From assembly GCA_013202595.1 (NCBI GenBank), contig JABMPV010000028.1, positions 1 through 8,276 on the forward strand: a DNA stretch of 8,276 nt, given 5' to 3'. Numbering within the stretch: position 1 is the stretch's first letter; every line of letters starts with the position of its first letter. Positions 1 to 5,639 of the stretch are shown in pieces. Both the position numbers and the translations under genes were made by a program. Under the pieces are notes generated by a model. It made no database searches and was not told the origin of the DNA. It was given only the letters and a program-made list of their open reading frames with translations. The DNA is from a bacterium. Its GTDB lineage: Bacteria > Actinomycetota > Acidimicrobiia > Spongiisociales > UBA11373.

Positions 1-207
1 CGAGTAGATGTCGGAGCCGATGTACCCCAGCGGGTGGCCGACGTGCAGGCCCTCACCCGAGGGATAGGGGAACATGTCGAGCACGTAGATCTTGGGGCGC
101 GACGCATCGAAGCCGGGGGCACCGGGGTTGAGGACCTCGAAGGTCCCCTCCTCGGCCCAGCGCTGCTGCCAGGTCCGTTCGATGGTCTCGTGGTCGTAGC
201 CGGCCAT
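1..207 (-). CDS. leuS: Leucyl-tRNA synthetase, N-terminal fragment (cut by left edge)
   Basis: This is the first 69 codons of leucyl-tRNA synthetase, the class I enzyme that charges tRNA-Leu in the cytoplasm. It starts at ATG (207-205) and runs off the left edge in frame. The translation begins MAGYDHETIERTWQQRW, typical of the helix that opens bacterial LeuS. Residues 41-62 contain YVLDMFPYPSG followed by GLHVGHPLGY. The HVGH there is the class I HIGH signature that binds ATP, and the whole stretch is close to diagnostic for LeuS over ValRS or IleRS. An AGGA sits about 8 nt before the ATG. The gene follows the uracil permease on the same strand, with a strong hairpin in the 129-nt gap, so it is probably a separate transcription unit. 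I saw no credible T-box leader. The family call is secure; the rest of the gene is outside the window. Confidence 0.96.
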   Translation of the reverse strand, partial: MAGYDHETIERTWQQRWAEEGTFEVLNPGAPGFDASRPKIYVLDMFPYPSGEGLHVGHPLGYIGSDIYS

Positions 208-283
208 GTCCTCAGTCCTGATGGAGGCGAGCGGAGAGGGTACCACCGGGCCGATTTCGCCCCGACACGGGGACCCCACACGA

Positions 284-313
284 AGAGGGAGCCGGCATGC
301 GCCGGCTCCCTCT
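284..313 (-). terminator. 13-bp perfect hairpin between uracil permease and leuS
   Basis: The left arm AGAGGGAGCCGGC (284-296) and right arm GCCGGCTCCCTCT (301-313) are exact reverse complements around a 4-nt loop, ATGC. The hairpin begins 24 nt past the permease stop codon, where a terminator is expected. In the minus-strand direction it is not followed by a T-run (the next bases are TCGTGTGGGG), so it lacks the classic intrinsic U-tract. It may be a U-less terminator of the kind proposed for high-GC actinobacteria, a 3'-end stabiliser, or part of the leuS leader. The structure is certain; the function is inferred. Confidence 0.6.
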
Positions 314-336
314 CAGAGTGTATGTCGACAGGGCTG

Positions 337-1560
337 TCAGCCGGTCACAACCTCGTCGTCTTCTTCGCTCATGGGGAGGATCAGGTTCGCCACGACGCCG
401 ATCACCGCTGCGAGAGCGAGACCGGAGATCGCGACGTCGCCGATCGCCAACTGACTGGACAGACCCGATACTCCGAGGCCGAAGACCAGGATGAGACCGA
501 CAACGATCATGTTGCGGCTCTTCTTGAAGTCGACCTCCGCCTCCACGAGGGTCCTCATGCCGACCGAAGCGATCATGCCGAACAGGATGATCGACAGGCC
601 ACCGAGGACCGCCACGGGGATGGACTGCAGGATCGCAGCCAGCTTCGGGACGAGACCGAGGAGGATTGCGAACACTGCGCCGATGCGGATGATCATCGGG
701 TCGTAGACCTTTGTCACCGCGAGAACACCGGTGTTCTCCGAGTACGTGGTGTTCGGCGGGCCACCGACCAGGCCGGCGAACATGGTCGCAAGACCATCGC
801 CGAGCAGGGTCCTGTGCAGTCCGGGCTCCTTGAAGAAGTCCTTACCCACCACACGGCCATTGGCCAGGATATCGCCGACGTGCTCGATCATCGTCACGAA
901 CGCGATCGGTGCGATCAGTGCGATCGCCTCCCACTGGATGTCGCCGAGACCCCAGGTGAAGTCGGGAAGCCCGACCCAGTCGGCCGACCCGACGAGGCTC
1001 CACGTGAACCCGTCCAGGAAGATCCAACCGGCCAGGATGCCGACGATCGCCCCCGTGAGAATCGGGAGCATCTTGAACAGACCCTTGAAGAAGATCGCTG
1101 CGACCAGGGTCGCCACCAGGGTCACGATTGCCAGCCACCATGAGCTCTCGGCCATGCCGATGGCCACAGGGGCCAGGGTAATGCCGATGACCACGATGAC
1201 GGGACCGGTGACGATCGGTGGGAACACCCGCCGAATGACATCGGAGCCGACGAACGTCACGACCAGAGACATCGCCAGGTACAGCACTGCTGCGCCGACG
1301 ATGCCCGCGCCGATCGAGGCCCATGACAGGCCGCGGTCGACCGCCAGGACGATCGGTGGGATGAACGCGAACGACGATCCGAGGAACACAGGGACCATCT
1401 GCTTGGTGACCAGATGGAACAGCAATGTCCCGACGCCGGCGGCCAGGAGCGCCACCGACGGGTTGAGCCCGGTCAGCAGCGGTACAAGGACCGTTGCCCC
1501 GAACATCGCGATGGTGTGCTGGAGTCCCAGCACCACCTTCTTCTGCATAGTGAGTTGCAT
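337..1560 (-). CDS. uraA: Uracil permease, NCS2 (nucleobase:cation symporter 2) family
   Basis: This is a 407-residue inner-membrane transporter, normal length for the NCS2/UraA family, whose members import uracil or related bases with protons. QHTIAMFGATVLVPLLTGL near the N-terminus (14-32) is the UraA-type opening of the first membrane segment. About 14 hydrophobic segments follow. The two substrate-site carboxylates known from E. coli UraA appear to be present: Glu226 in IEHVGD and Glu275 in GGPPNTTYSEN (266-276). The acidic tail (SEEDDEVVTG) is cytoplasmic-like. The start is ATG at 1560, preceded by AGGAAGG at good spacing. The gene stands alone between two hairpins. Motifs favour uracil over xanthine or urate, but a related cyclic ureide (for example barbiturate) is possible given the ring-opening amidohydrolase operon about 2.7 kb upstream on the same strand. 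Family confidence is high; the exact substrate is inferred. Confidence 0.93.
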   Translation of the reverse strand: MQLTMQKKVVLGLQHTIAMFGATVLVPLLTGLNPSVALLAAGVGTLLFHLVTKQMVPVFLGSSFAFIPPIVLAVDRGLSWASIGAGIVGAAVLYLAMSLVVTFVGSDVIRRVFPPIVTGPVIVVIGITLAPVAIGMAESSWWLAIVTLVATLVAAIFFKGLFKMLPILTGAIVGILAGWIFLDGFTWSLVGSADWVGLPDFTWGLGDIQWEAIALIAPIAFVTMIEHVGDILANGRVVGKDFFKEPGLHRTLLGDGLATMFAGLVGGPPNTTYSENTGVLAVTKVYDPMIIRIGAVFAILLGLVPKLAAILQSIPVAVLGGLSIILFGMIASVGMRTLVEAEVDFKKSRNMIVVGLILVFGLGVSGLSSQLAIGDVAISGLALAAVIGVVANLILPMSEEDDEVVTG

Positions 1561-1587
1561 CTACCTTCCTCTCATCCCCTAGATGCA

Positions 1588-1615
1588 AGAACCACCCTCG
1601 GATGAGGGTGGTTCT
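1588..1615 (-). terminator. 12-bp perfect hairpin upstream of the permease (terminator or attenuator-like)
   Basis: AGAACCACCCTC (1588-1599) and GAGGGTGGTTCT (1604-1615) are exact reverse complements around a GGAT loop. The stem extends by 3 bp (1585-1587 with 1618-1620) across a 2-nt bulge. On the minus strand the hairpin is followed by TGCATCTAGG, only weakly U-rich. It lies 27 nt before the permease ATG and about 160 nt past the DUF35 stop, so it could end the thiolase-DUF35 transcript. It could also sit inside the permease leader and control it. I do not see a PyrR-type binding loop. The structure is certain; the role is open. Confidence 0.6.
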
Positions 1616-1643
1616 CTTGCTTGCTTGGCGGGTCAGCGACCCG

Positions 1644-1673
1644 ATGATGACCAGTGCAGTGGGCCACTGTCAT
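1644..1673 (-). promoter_or_regulatory. Candidate promoter for the uracil permease
   Basis: On the minus strand, ATGACA (1673-1668, five of six matches to TTGACA) is followed after 18 nt by CATCAT (1649-1644, four of six to TATAAT). This would start a transcript about 75 nt before the permease ATG, placing the 1588-1615 hairpin in its leader. A short dyad (CAGTG at 1657-1661, CACTG at 1665-1669) falls in the spacer and touches the -35 element, where a repressor might bind. A second 6-bp dyad (1629-1643) lies just downstream. The match is modest and high-GC promoters are hard to call by eye. Confidence 0.25.
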
Positions 1674-1761
1674 GTATGTCCCGAAAGGGGTGCCCCGACT
1701 CGGCGATCGGCGGCGAGACCTCATGATCTCTCTCCGTCTCCGCGTCATTGGCTCCCCTCCC

Positions 1762-1778
1762 GCGGCCTCTCGGGCCGC
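1762..1778 (-). terminator. Short GC-rich hairpin at the end of the DUF35 gene
   Basis: GCGGCC (1762-1767) pairs with GGCCGC (1773-1778) around a 5-nt loop, right at the stop codon of the DUF35 gene. There is no U-run after it on the minus strand (GGGAGGGGAGC follows). It is a weak terminator candidate. The stronger hairpin at 1588-1615 may do the real work. Confidence 0.25.
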
Positions 1779-2125
1779 TACGCAGCCGTGAACACCATCC
1801 CGTAGAAGTCGTCGTACGTCTCCTTGCGCACTACTTCCACGGTGCCGGTCACGGCCATGCCGATCTTTGGCTGCTCTATGTTTAGCTGACCGAGCATCCT
1901 CATGCCATTCTCTAGCTCGACCACGCCGAGGCCGAGCGTCGCGACCTCGTACTGCGCGGGCAGGTTGTAGACGGTCGTGTGGGTCAGCAAGGTGCCACTC
2001 TTCGGGAGCGGAACCGGGTCGAACTCGAAGAAGTCGTTTGCCTTGCATTCCTTGCACACCATACGGAACGGATAGTGCATCGTCCCGCACAGGCGGCACT
2101 TGTACGCGTAGATCTCGCGTGCCAT
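1778..2125 (-). CDS. DUF35 zinc-ribbon/OB-fold protein, thiolase partner
   Basis: This is a 115-residue protein of the DUF35 family (rubredoxin-like zinc ribbon plus OB-fold). Such proteins bind thiolase-superfamily enzymes and help them handle acyl-CoA; examples are the archaeal thiolase/HMG-CoA synthase complex, BbsA with BbsB, and the DUF35 part of ChsH2 with the aldolase Ltp2. The zinc ribbon is clear: Cys10-x2-Cys13 and Cys24-x2-Cys27, with YPFR between the pairs. The OB-fold part follows, including GTLLTHTTVYNLP and GLGVVELENGMRMLGQL. The start MAREIYAYKCRLC is ATG at 2125. It shares one base with the thiolase stop (TGATG) and is preceded by GGAGG 4 nt upstream. An in-frame extension back to 2257 reads low-complexity Arg/Gln sequence from inside the thiolase gene and is rejected. 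The position and coupling imply a 1:1 complex with the thiolase. Confidence 0.88.
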   Translation of the reverse strand: MAREIYAYKCRLCGTMHYPFRMVCKECKANDFFEFDPVPLPKSGTLLTHTTVYNLPAQYEVATLGLGVVELENGMRMLGQLNIEQPKIGMAVTGTVEVVRKETYDDFYGMVFTAA

Positions 2126-3300
2126 CAGTCCTCCCTCACGAACGTGAGACATACGACGTTGTTGCCGAATCCGCCGAAGTTGCAGGTGAAGCCCACCTTG
2201 GCGCCGTCGACCTGGCGCTTGCCGCCGTCGCCACGCAACTGGGTGACGATCTCCCATGCCTGGGCGACGCCGGTGGCGCCGACCGGGTGGCCGCGGCCCT
2301 TGAGCCCACCGCCCACGTTGATCGGGATTCGCCCTCCGAGCGCCGTCTCGCCCTTCTCGAGCGCGATGTGGCCCTCACCCTTGGGGAAGAACCCCACCTC
2401 TTCGCTCTCAGCGATCTCGAGGATGGTGAAGGCGTCATGGAGTTCGGCGACGTCCACATCGTCCGGTGTCAGACCGGCCATATCGAACGCATCCTTGGCC
2501 GCCTTGCGGACGGCGAGCAGATCGGTCGGTTCCTCGCGCTCGAAGACGGCGTGGGTATCGGTGGCCTGGCCGACGCCGGAGATCCTGATCATCGGCCCGC
2601 CCAGTTCCTGCGCTTTCTCCTTGGAGACCAGGATGAGGGCCGCACCGCCGTCGGATACGGGACATGCGTCGAAGAACCGCAGGGGCTCTGCCACGAACGG
2701 GTTGTTGGTCATCGCCTCGGGAGAGTCGAGGATGCCCTCGATCGTGATCTCCTGTTGGAGATGGGCCCACTCGTTGTTGAGAGCCGCGTTCTGGTTCTTG
2801 ACCCCCACCATGGCCAGGTGACGCTCGGTCACCCCGTACTTCTCCATGTACAGGCGGGCGAACATCGCCGCGTGGGCCGGCAGAGTCACTCCGTAGATGT
2901 ACTCGGTGAGCGGATGGGTCAGCGTCGCGACGAAGTCGGTGGCCTCGAGGTTGTTGACCTCGCGCATCCGCTCGACTCCGGTGACCAGGACCACATCGTC
3001 CATGCCGGACGCCACTGCCTGGAAGCCGGCCTTGATGGCTGCTGCCCCTGATGCGGGACCGTTCTCGATGGCCGCCGCCCCGGCGGGCAGCAGGCTGAGA
3101 CTGTCGGCCACCGCGCTGGCGAGCGCCGTCTGGTGGTTGACCCTGGCTGCGCCCATGTTGGCGACGTACAACTGGTCGACCTCGGTGACGCCGGCATCCT
3201 TCAGCGCCATCATCGACGCGTACGCAGCTATCTCCGAGAGCGGGAACTCCAATCGGGTGAAGGTGGTGATGCCGATACCGGCTACGTAGACGTCACGCAT
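2125..3300 (-). CDS. Thiolase-superfamily protein (SCP-x/archaeal type) lacking the nucleophilic Cys
   Basis: This is a 391-residue protein of the SCP2-type/archaeal-type thiolase group that pairs with DUF35 proteins. I chose ATG at 3300 (MRDVYVAGIGITTF, the usual family opening), with GGAGAAGG 9 nt upstream. A GTG at 3309 is also open, but the same RBS would abut it. Numbered from 3300, the His motifs are intact: ELHDAF (His288) and GGGLKGRGHPVGATG (His338). A Cys lies in TCNFGGFGN (Cys373). The loop that normally reads CASG is IENGPASG, so the acylated nucleophile is Pro82; the codon is a clean CCC. Ordinary Claisen chemistry through an acyl-enzyme is therefore unlikely. By analogy, Ltp2-type aldolases of steroid side-chain breakdown also lack this Cys and need a DUF35 partner. 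A retro-aldol or other acyl-CoA reaction is plausible but inferred. The gene overlaps the upstream gene by 8 nt and the DUF35 gene by 1 nt. Confidence 0.9.
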   Translation of the reverse strand: MRDVYVAGIGITTFTRLEFPLSEIAAYASMMALKDAGVTEVDQLYVANMGAARVNHQTALASAVADSLSLLPAGAAAIENGPASGAAAIKAGFQAVASGMDDVVLVTGVERMREVNNLEATDFVATLTHPLTEYIYGVTLPAHAAMFARLYMEKYGVTERHLAMVGVKNQNAALNNEWAHLQQEITIEGILDSPEAMTNNPFVAEPLRFFDACPVSDGGAALILVSKEKAQELGGPMIRISGVGQATDTHAVFEREEPTDLLAVRKAAKDAFDMAGLTPDDVDVAELHDAFTILEIAESEEVGFFPKGEGHIALEKGETALGGRIPINVGGGLKGRGHPVGATGVAQAWEIVTQLRGDGGKRQVDGAKVGFTCNFGGFGNNVVCLTFVRED

Positions 3301-4051
3301 CCTGGGCACCCTTCTCCATCTCCCATCGCTGCTGGACGAGCGCCGTGGCGGTCGCGTCGTACATGGCGCGGGTCGCTGCCAGCGGATCGGCCGGAGGCGT
3401 CGGAGGATCGGACGGCGGGAGGATCTTCTCCATGGCCTTCTCCAGGATGTCCGCAGGCACCGGGCGCCGACCCACGACCAGCTTGGAGCGAACCCTGTCG
3501 AACAGCTCCCTGGTCAGCGCCCATGAGGGCACTCCACCGAGTTCATGAGGCACGTCGAAGCGCTTCTCGAGCTTGTACTCGATCATCCAGCGCCTGAATC
3601 CGATCGGGGACTCTGCGACGACGAGGACCTCGTCATGGCCGAGGTCGTCGATGTGGTACTGCATCTTTGCGGCGAAGCCGTGGGCGCCGATCCGCAGACC
3701 CCTGCGCAGGGCGAGGGTGTGCAGCGACAGGCCCAGCTTGGGGGTCACCTGGCGACCGTTGACGATCGCAGCCAGTTCACCATTGACCTGCAGTGCGAGC
3801 ACATACTGGTCCTGGAAGCGGTGTTGGTAGTAGCCGAGGAGTTCGGCGTACACCCGGGCTGCGACGACGTCGTAGTAGTCGCGCTCCACATGGAGCAGCG
3901 GTTCGACGTGCTTGAGCAGGTCGGGGATCTCATCCCTGAAGACCTGGCGGACGACCACCGCTTCACCGCTTGCGAGCATCATGTACTTGGGCTCGTACGG
4001 CTTCATCGGTGAGTCCACCGGTCGAAGGATCTTCTCCAAGTCGACGGACAT
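3293..4051 (-). CDS. Unrecognised 252-aa protein, possibly GNAT-fold
   Basis: I do not recognise this protein with confidence. It has no signal peptide or membrane segment and looks cytoplasmic. Its middle (about 85-185) is reminiscent of a GNAT fold: strand-like YVLALQVNGELAAIVNGR, then a region LRRGLRIGAHGFAAKM where the acyl-CoA pyrophosphate loop would sit, then EVLVVAES, then GFRRWMIEYKLEKRF. The usual Q/RxxGxG/A loop is only loosely matched (RGLRIGA). A proline-rich linker (PPSDPPTPPADP, about 210-221) precedes a C-terminal helix. The start is ATG at 4051 with AAGGAG 10 nt upstream. Its last 8 nt overlap the thiolase start, so it is the first gene of a coupled three-gene unit with the thiolase and DUF35 protein. 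A role on acyl-CoA substrates is plausible from context, but no function is assigned. The coding call itself is strong. Confidence 0.8.
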   Translation of the reverse strand: MSVDLEKILRPVDSPMKPYEPKYMMLASGEAVVVRQVFRDEIPDLLKHVEPLLHVERDYYDVVAARVYAELLGYYQHRFQDQYVLALQVNGELAAIVNGRQVTPKLGLSLHTLALRRGLRIGAHGFAAKMQYHIDDLGHDEVLVVAESPIGFRRWMIEYKLEKRFDVPHELGGVPSWALTRELFDRVRSKLVVGRRPVPADILEKAMEKILPPSDPPTPPADPLAATRAMYDATATALVQQRWEMEKGAQDA

Positions 4052-4144
4052 CGGCTGTCAACTCCTTCTGGTTCGGGTCAGGATCAGGTCGCGGGACCGC
4101 TGCAATCTCGTGCGGGGTCCCCTCCCGTCGCCTCCTGGCTGTTC

Positions 4145-4173
4145 ACGATAGGGAAAGTGGCCCGGGCCGTCAT
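4145..4173 (-). promoter_or_regulatory. Candidate promoter of the GNAT-like/thiolase/DUF35 unit
   Basis: On the minus strand, ATGACG (4173-4168) and TATCGT (4150-4145) are separated by exactly 17 nt, with four of six matches each to the consensus hexamers. The spacer holds a 10-bp palindrome, GGCCCGGGCC (4159-4168). Transcription would begin near 4138, giving a leader of about 85 nt. GTGAACAG (4146-4139) overlaps the -10 element and repeats half of the dyad at 4208-4220, which suggests repressor control. Confidence 0.35.
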
Positions 4174-4207
4174 TGTCACCTCATGCCGAACCCCGGGCGA
4201 ATTCGGC

Positions 4208-4220
4208 GTGAACTGTTCAC
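4208..4220. promoter_or_regulatory. 13-bp dyad GTGAACTGTTCAC, operator candidate
   Basis: GTGAA-CTG-TTCAC is a perfect interrupted palindrome. It lies 9 nt past the DUF1116 stop and about 35 nt upstream of the candidate -35 element of the next unit. Its right half, CTGTTCAC, recurs at 4139-4146 over the candidate -10, 74 bp away (about seven helical turns). Two sites spaced in this way are consistent with a dimeric regulator, possibly looping. The regulator is not in the window. Confidence 0.35.
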
Positions 4221-4229
4221 CATGCAGGA

Positions 4230-5639
4230 TCATTCGGTCAGACTCCCGGCGAGAGCATCGATCCCCTGGGCAAAGCACTCGATGGGCGCCTCGACCAGAC
4301 CGGCGCCGACCATGCCGGTGCCGGGGACCTTCCCGGCAACACCCGTGTTGATCTGAGGCAGCACTCCTGTGCGCACCACCTTCGCCGCGTCGATGCCCGT
4401 CGGTGTGCCCCTGAACTCGAGCATCGGGATCTGGTAGGCGTCGTTCTCGGCCATGGTGATCTCATACATGGCGAGCGTCCGGCGGACCGCACCCGCAGCC
4501 GTGCCGCCGACGAATCCGACGATGGCCGGTGCCGCCGCCATGGCGAACCCGCCGAGTCCGACGGTCTCGGTGATCGTCGAGTCGCCGATGTCGGGGCTGG
4601 CGTCGTCCTCTGTGAAGCTGCCCAGATAGAGGCCGTCCACCGGTGGCGCCGGGGCGACGAACCACTGATCCCCCGTCCCCGACAAGCGGACCCCGAAGTC
4701 GGTTCCGTTCCTGGCCATGACGGTGACGAGGCTCGAAGCCGCGACCCCTGCAGCAGCGTCGGAGGCCAGTTTGCCAGCGGCCATCACCAGGTTGAGCATG
4801 AAATGGTCGTTGCCCTCGATGAAATCGAAGACCTCCTGCCTCTGAGCGACCGGAGCGTCCGTGCCGTCCACCAAGACGCCGCCGATGGTCCTGAGGAACA
4901 GCGACGTGACGGCCCGATTGCGGTTGTGGCCGTCATCGCCCATCTGCAGTGCCTGGGCGATCAGCGACCTGAGGTCGATCGGCCCGCCGCTGCGCAGTGC
5001 GGCACCGAGCACGGGACCCAGTACGCCATCCATCCATCGCAGCCGATCGATCACCTCGGGGGCGAACGCGCCGTAGCGCAGCACCTTGCCGAGGCCTTCG
5101 TTCAGAGTCGAGTACGAGACACCATCACCTGCTGCATCTGCGACCACGGCAACCGGCATGGAAGGCGAGGTGACACCGGCCATCGGCCCGACCGCGCCGT
5201 GGTGATGGCACGGAGACAGTTCGATCTCTCCACGCGCCGCTCGAGCGGCCGCATCGTCGGGGTCGTCCGCCAGACCCTCATAGAGCATCGCTCCGATGAT
5301 CGCCCCGCGCATCGGCCCACTGGCACGCTCCCACTCGAGGGGCGGGCCGGCGTGGAACAGGGTGTGGTCGGTCATGTCGCCGAAGACGTCCCGGGCCACT
5401 CGCACATCGACGAGGCTCGGGCGCACCGACATCATCCGATCGATTGCTGTGGAGTTGGCCGCCGGCATCCTTCCGTCGGCGGCCAGCGCGATCAGCGCCC
5501 GCTCTGTGCCGGGGTACGGCGGGCTCCAATCGGCTCGGGACACCATCGAGCCTTGCTGCTCGATCGACTCCGCCAGCATTTCGGTTCCCGCAGTCGCGAC
5601 AACGGGATCGGAATCGAGGAGTTGGCTGAGGTCGCTCAT
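4230..5639 (-). CDS. allG: DUF1116 protein, AllG/YlbE-like subunit of a carbamoyl-transfer (oxamic transcarbamylase-type) complex
   Basis: This is a 469-residue DUF1116 protein, usual length. In E. coli, AllG (formerly YlbE) acts with AllF (FdrA) and AllH (YlbF) as oxamic transcarbamylase, which converts oxalurate and phosphate to oxamate and carbamoyl phosphate in anaerobic allantoin use. The conserved blocks I can place are LSPCHHHGAVGPMAGV (141-156), LQMGDDGHNRN (231-241), EGNDHFMLN (275-283), MARNGTDFG (308-316), DIGDSTITETVGLGG (350-364) and INTGVAGKVPGTGMVGAG (430-447). The three-His run and the acidic/amide clusters look like an active site, though I cannot assign roles. The start is ATG at 5639 with AAGGA about 7 nt upstream. 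It overlaps the FdrA stop by 4 nt (ATGA) and is the last gene of this operon. The symbol is by homology. The acceptor may differ from oxamate because the operon starts with a ring-opening amidohydrolase rather than allantoin genes. Confidence 0.88.
   Translation of the reverse strand: MSDLSQLLDSDPVVATAGTEMLAESIEQQGSMVSRADWSPPYPGTERALIALAADGRMPAANSTAIDRMMSVRPSLVDVRVARDVFGDMTDHTLFHAGPPLEWERASGPMRGAIIGAMLYEGLADDPDDAAARAARGEIELSPCHHHGAVGPMAGVTSPSMPVAVVADAAGDGVSYSTLNEGLGKVLRYGAFAPEVIDRLRWMDGVLGPVLGAALRSGGPIDLRSLIAQALQMGDDGHNRNRAVTSLFLRTIGGVLVDGTDAPVAQRQEVFDFIEGNDHFMLNLVMAAGKLASDAAAGVAASSLVTVMARNGTDFGVRLSGTGDQWFVAPAPPVDGLYLGSFTEDDASPDIGDSTITETVGLGGFAMAAAPAIVGFVGGTAAGAVRRTLAMYEITMAENDAYQIPMLEFRGTPTGIDAAKVVRTGVLPQINTGVAGKVPGTGMVGAGLVEAPIECFAQGIDALAGSLTE

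Noticed and set aside
208..283. T-box leader for leuS, suggested by GGTGGTACC on the minus strand
   Set aside because: The bases after ACC are CTC rather than GCG, the flanking sequence does not form the antiterminator helices, and no specifier-loop stem I is evident in the short leader.
34..1143. Long plus-strand open frame opposite the permease (also 731-1582)
   Set aside because: It is antisense to a clear NCS2 permease, the translation is Asp/His/Arg-rich low-complexity without domains, and such shadows are common at high GC.
1588..1615. PyrR-binding loop upstream of the uracil permease
   Set aside because: The hairpin has a 4-nt AUCC loop on a continuous 12-bp stem and lacks the UCCNGNGAGG-type consensus.
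2126..2257. Longer DUF35 protein starting at 2257
   Set aside because: The extra N-terminus is Arg/Gln low-complexity sequence read from within the thiolase gene. The ATG at 2125 has a good RBS, stop/start coupling and the expected protein opening.
1867..3051. 394-codon plus-strand open frame opposite the DUF35 and thiolase genes
   Set aside because: It spans the junction of two well-supported minus-strand genes and has no recognisable motif.
3301..3309. GTG start for the thiolase at 3309
   Set aside because: GGAGAAGG abuts this GTG but is 9 nt from the ATG at 3300, and MRDVYVAGIG is the family's usual N-terminus.
4093..4121. GGGACC/GGTCCC inverted repeat in the leader of the GNAT-like gene
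   Set aside because: It is only 6 bp with a 17-nt loop, and is likely chance at this GC content.
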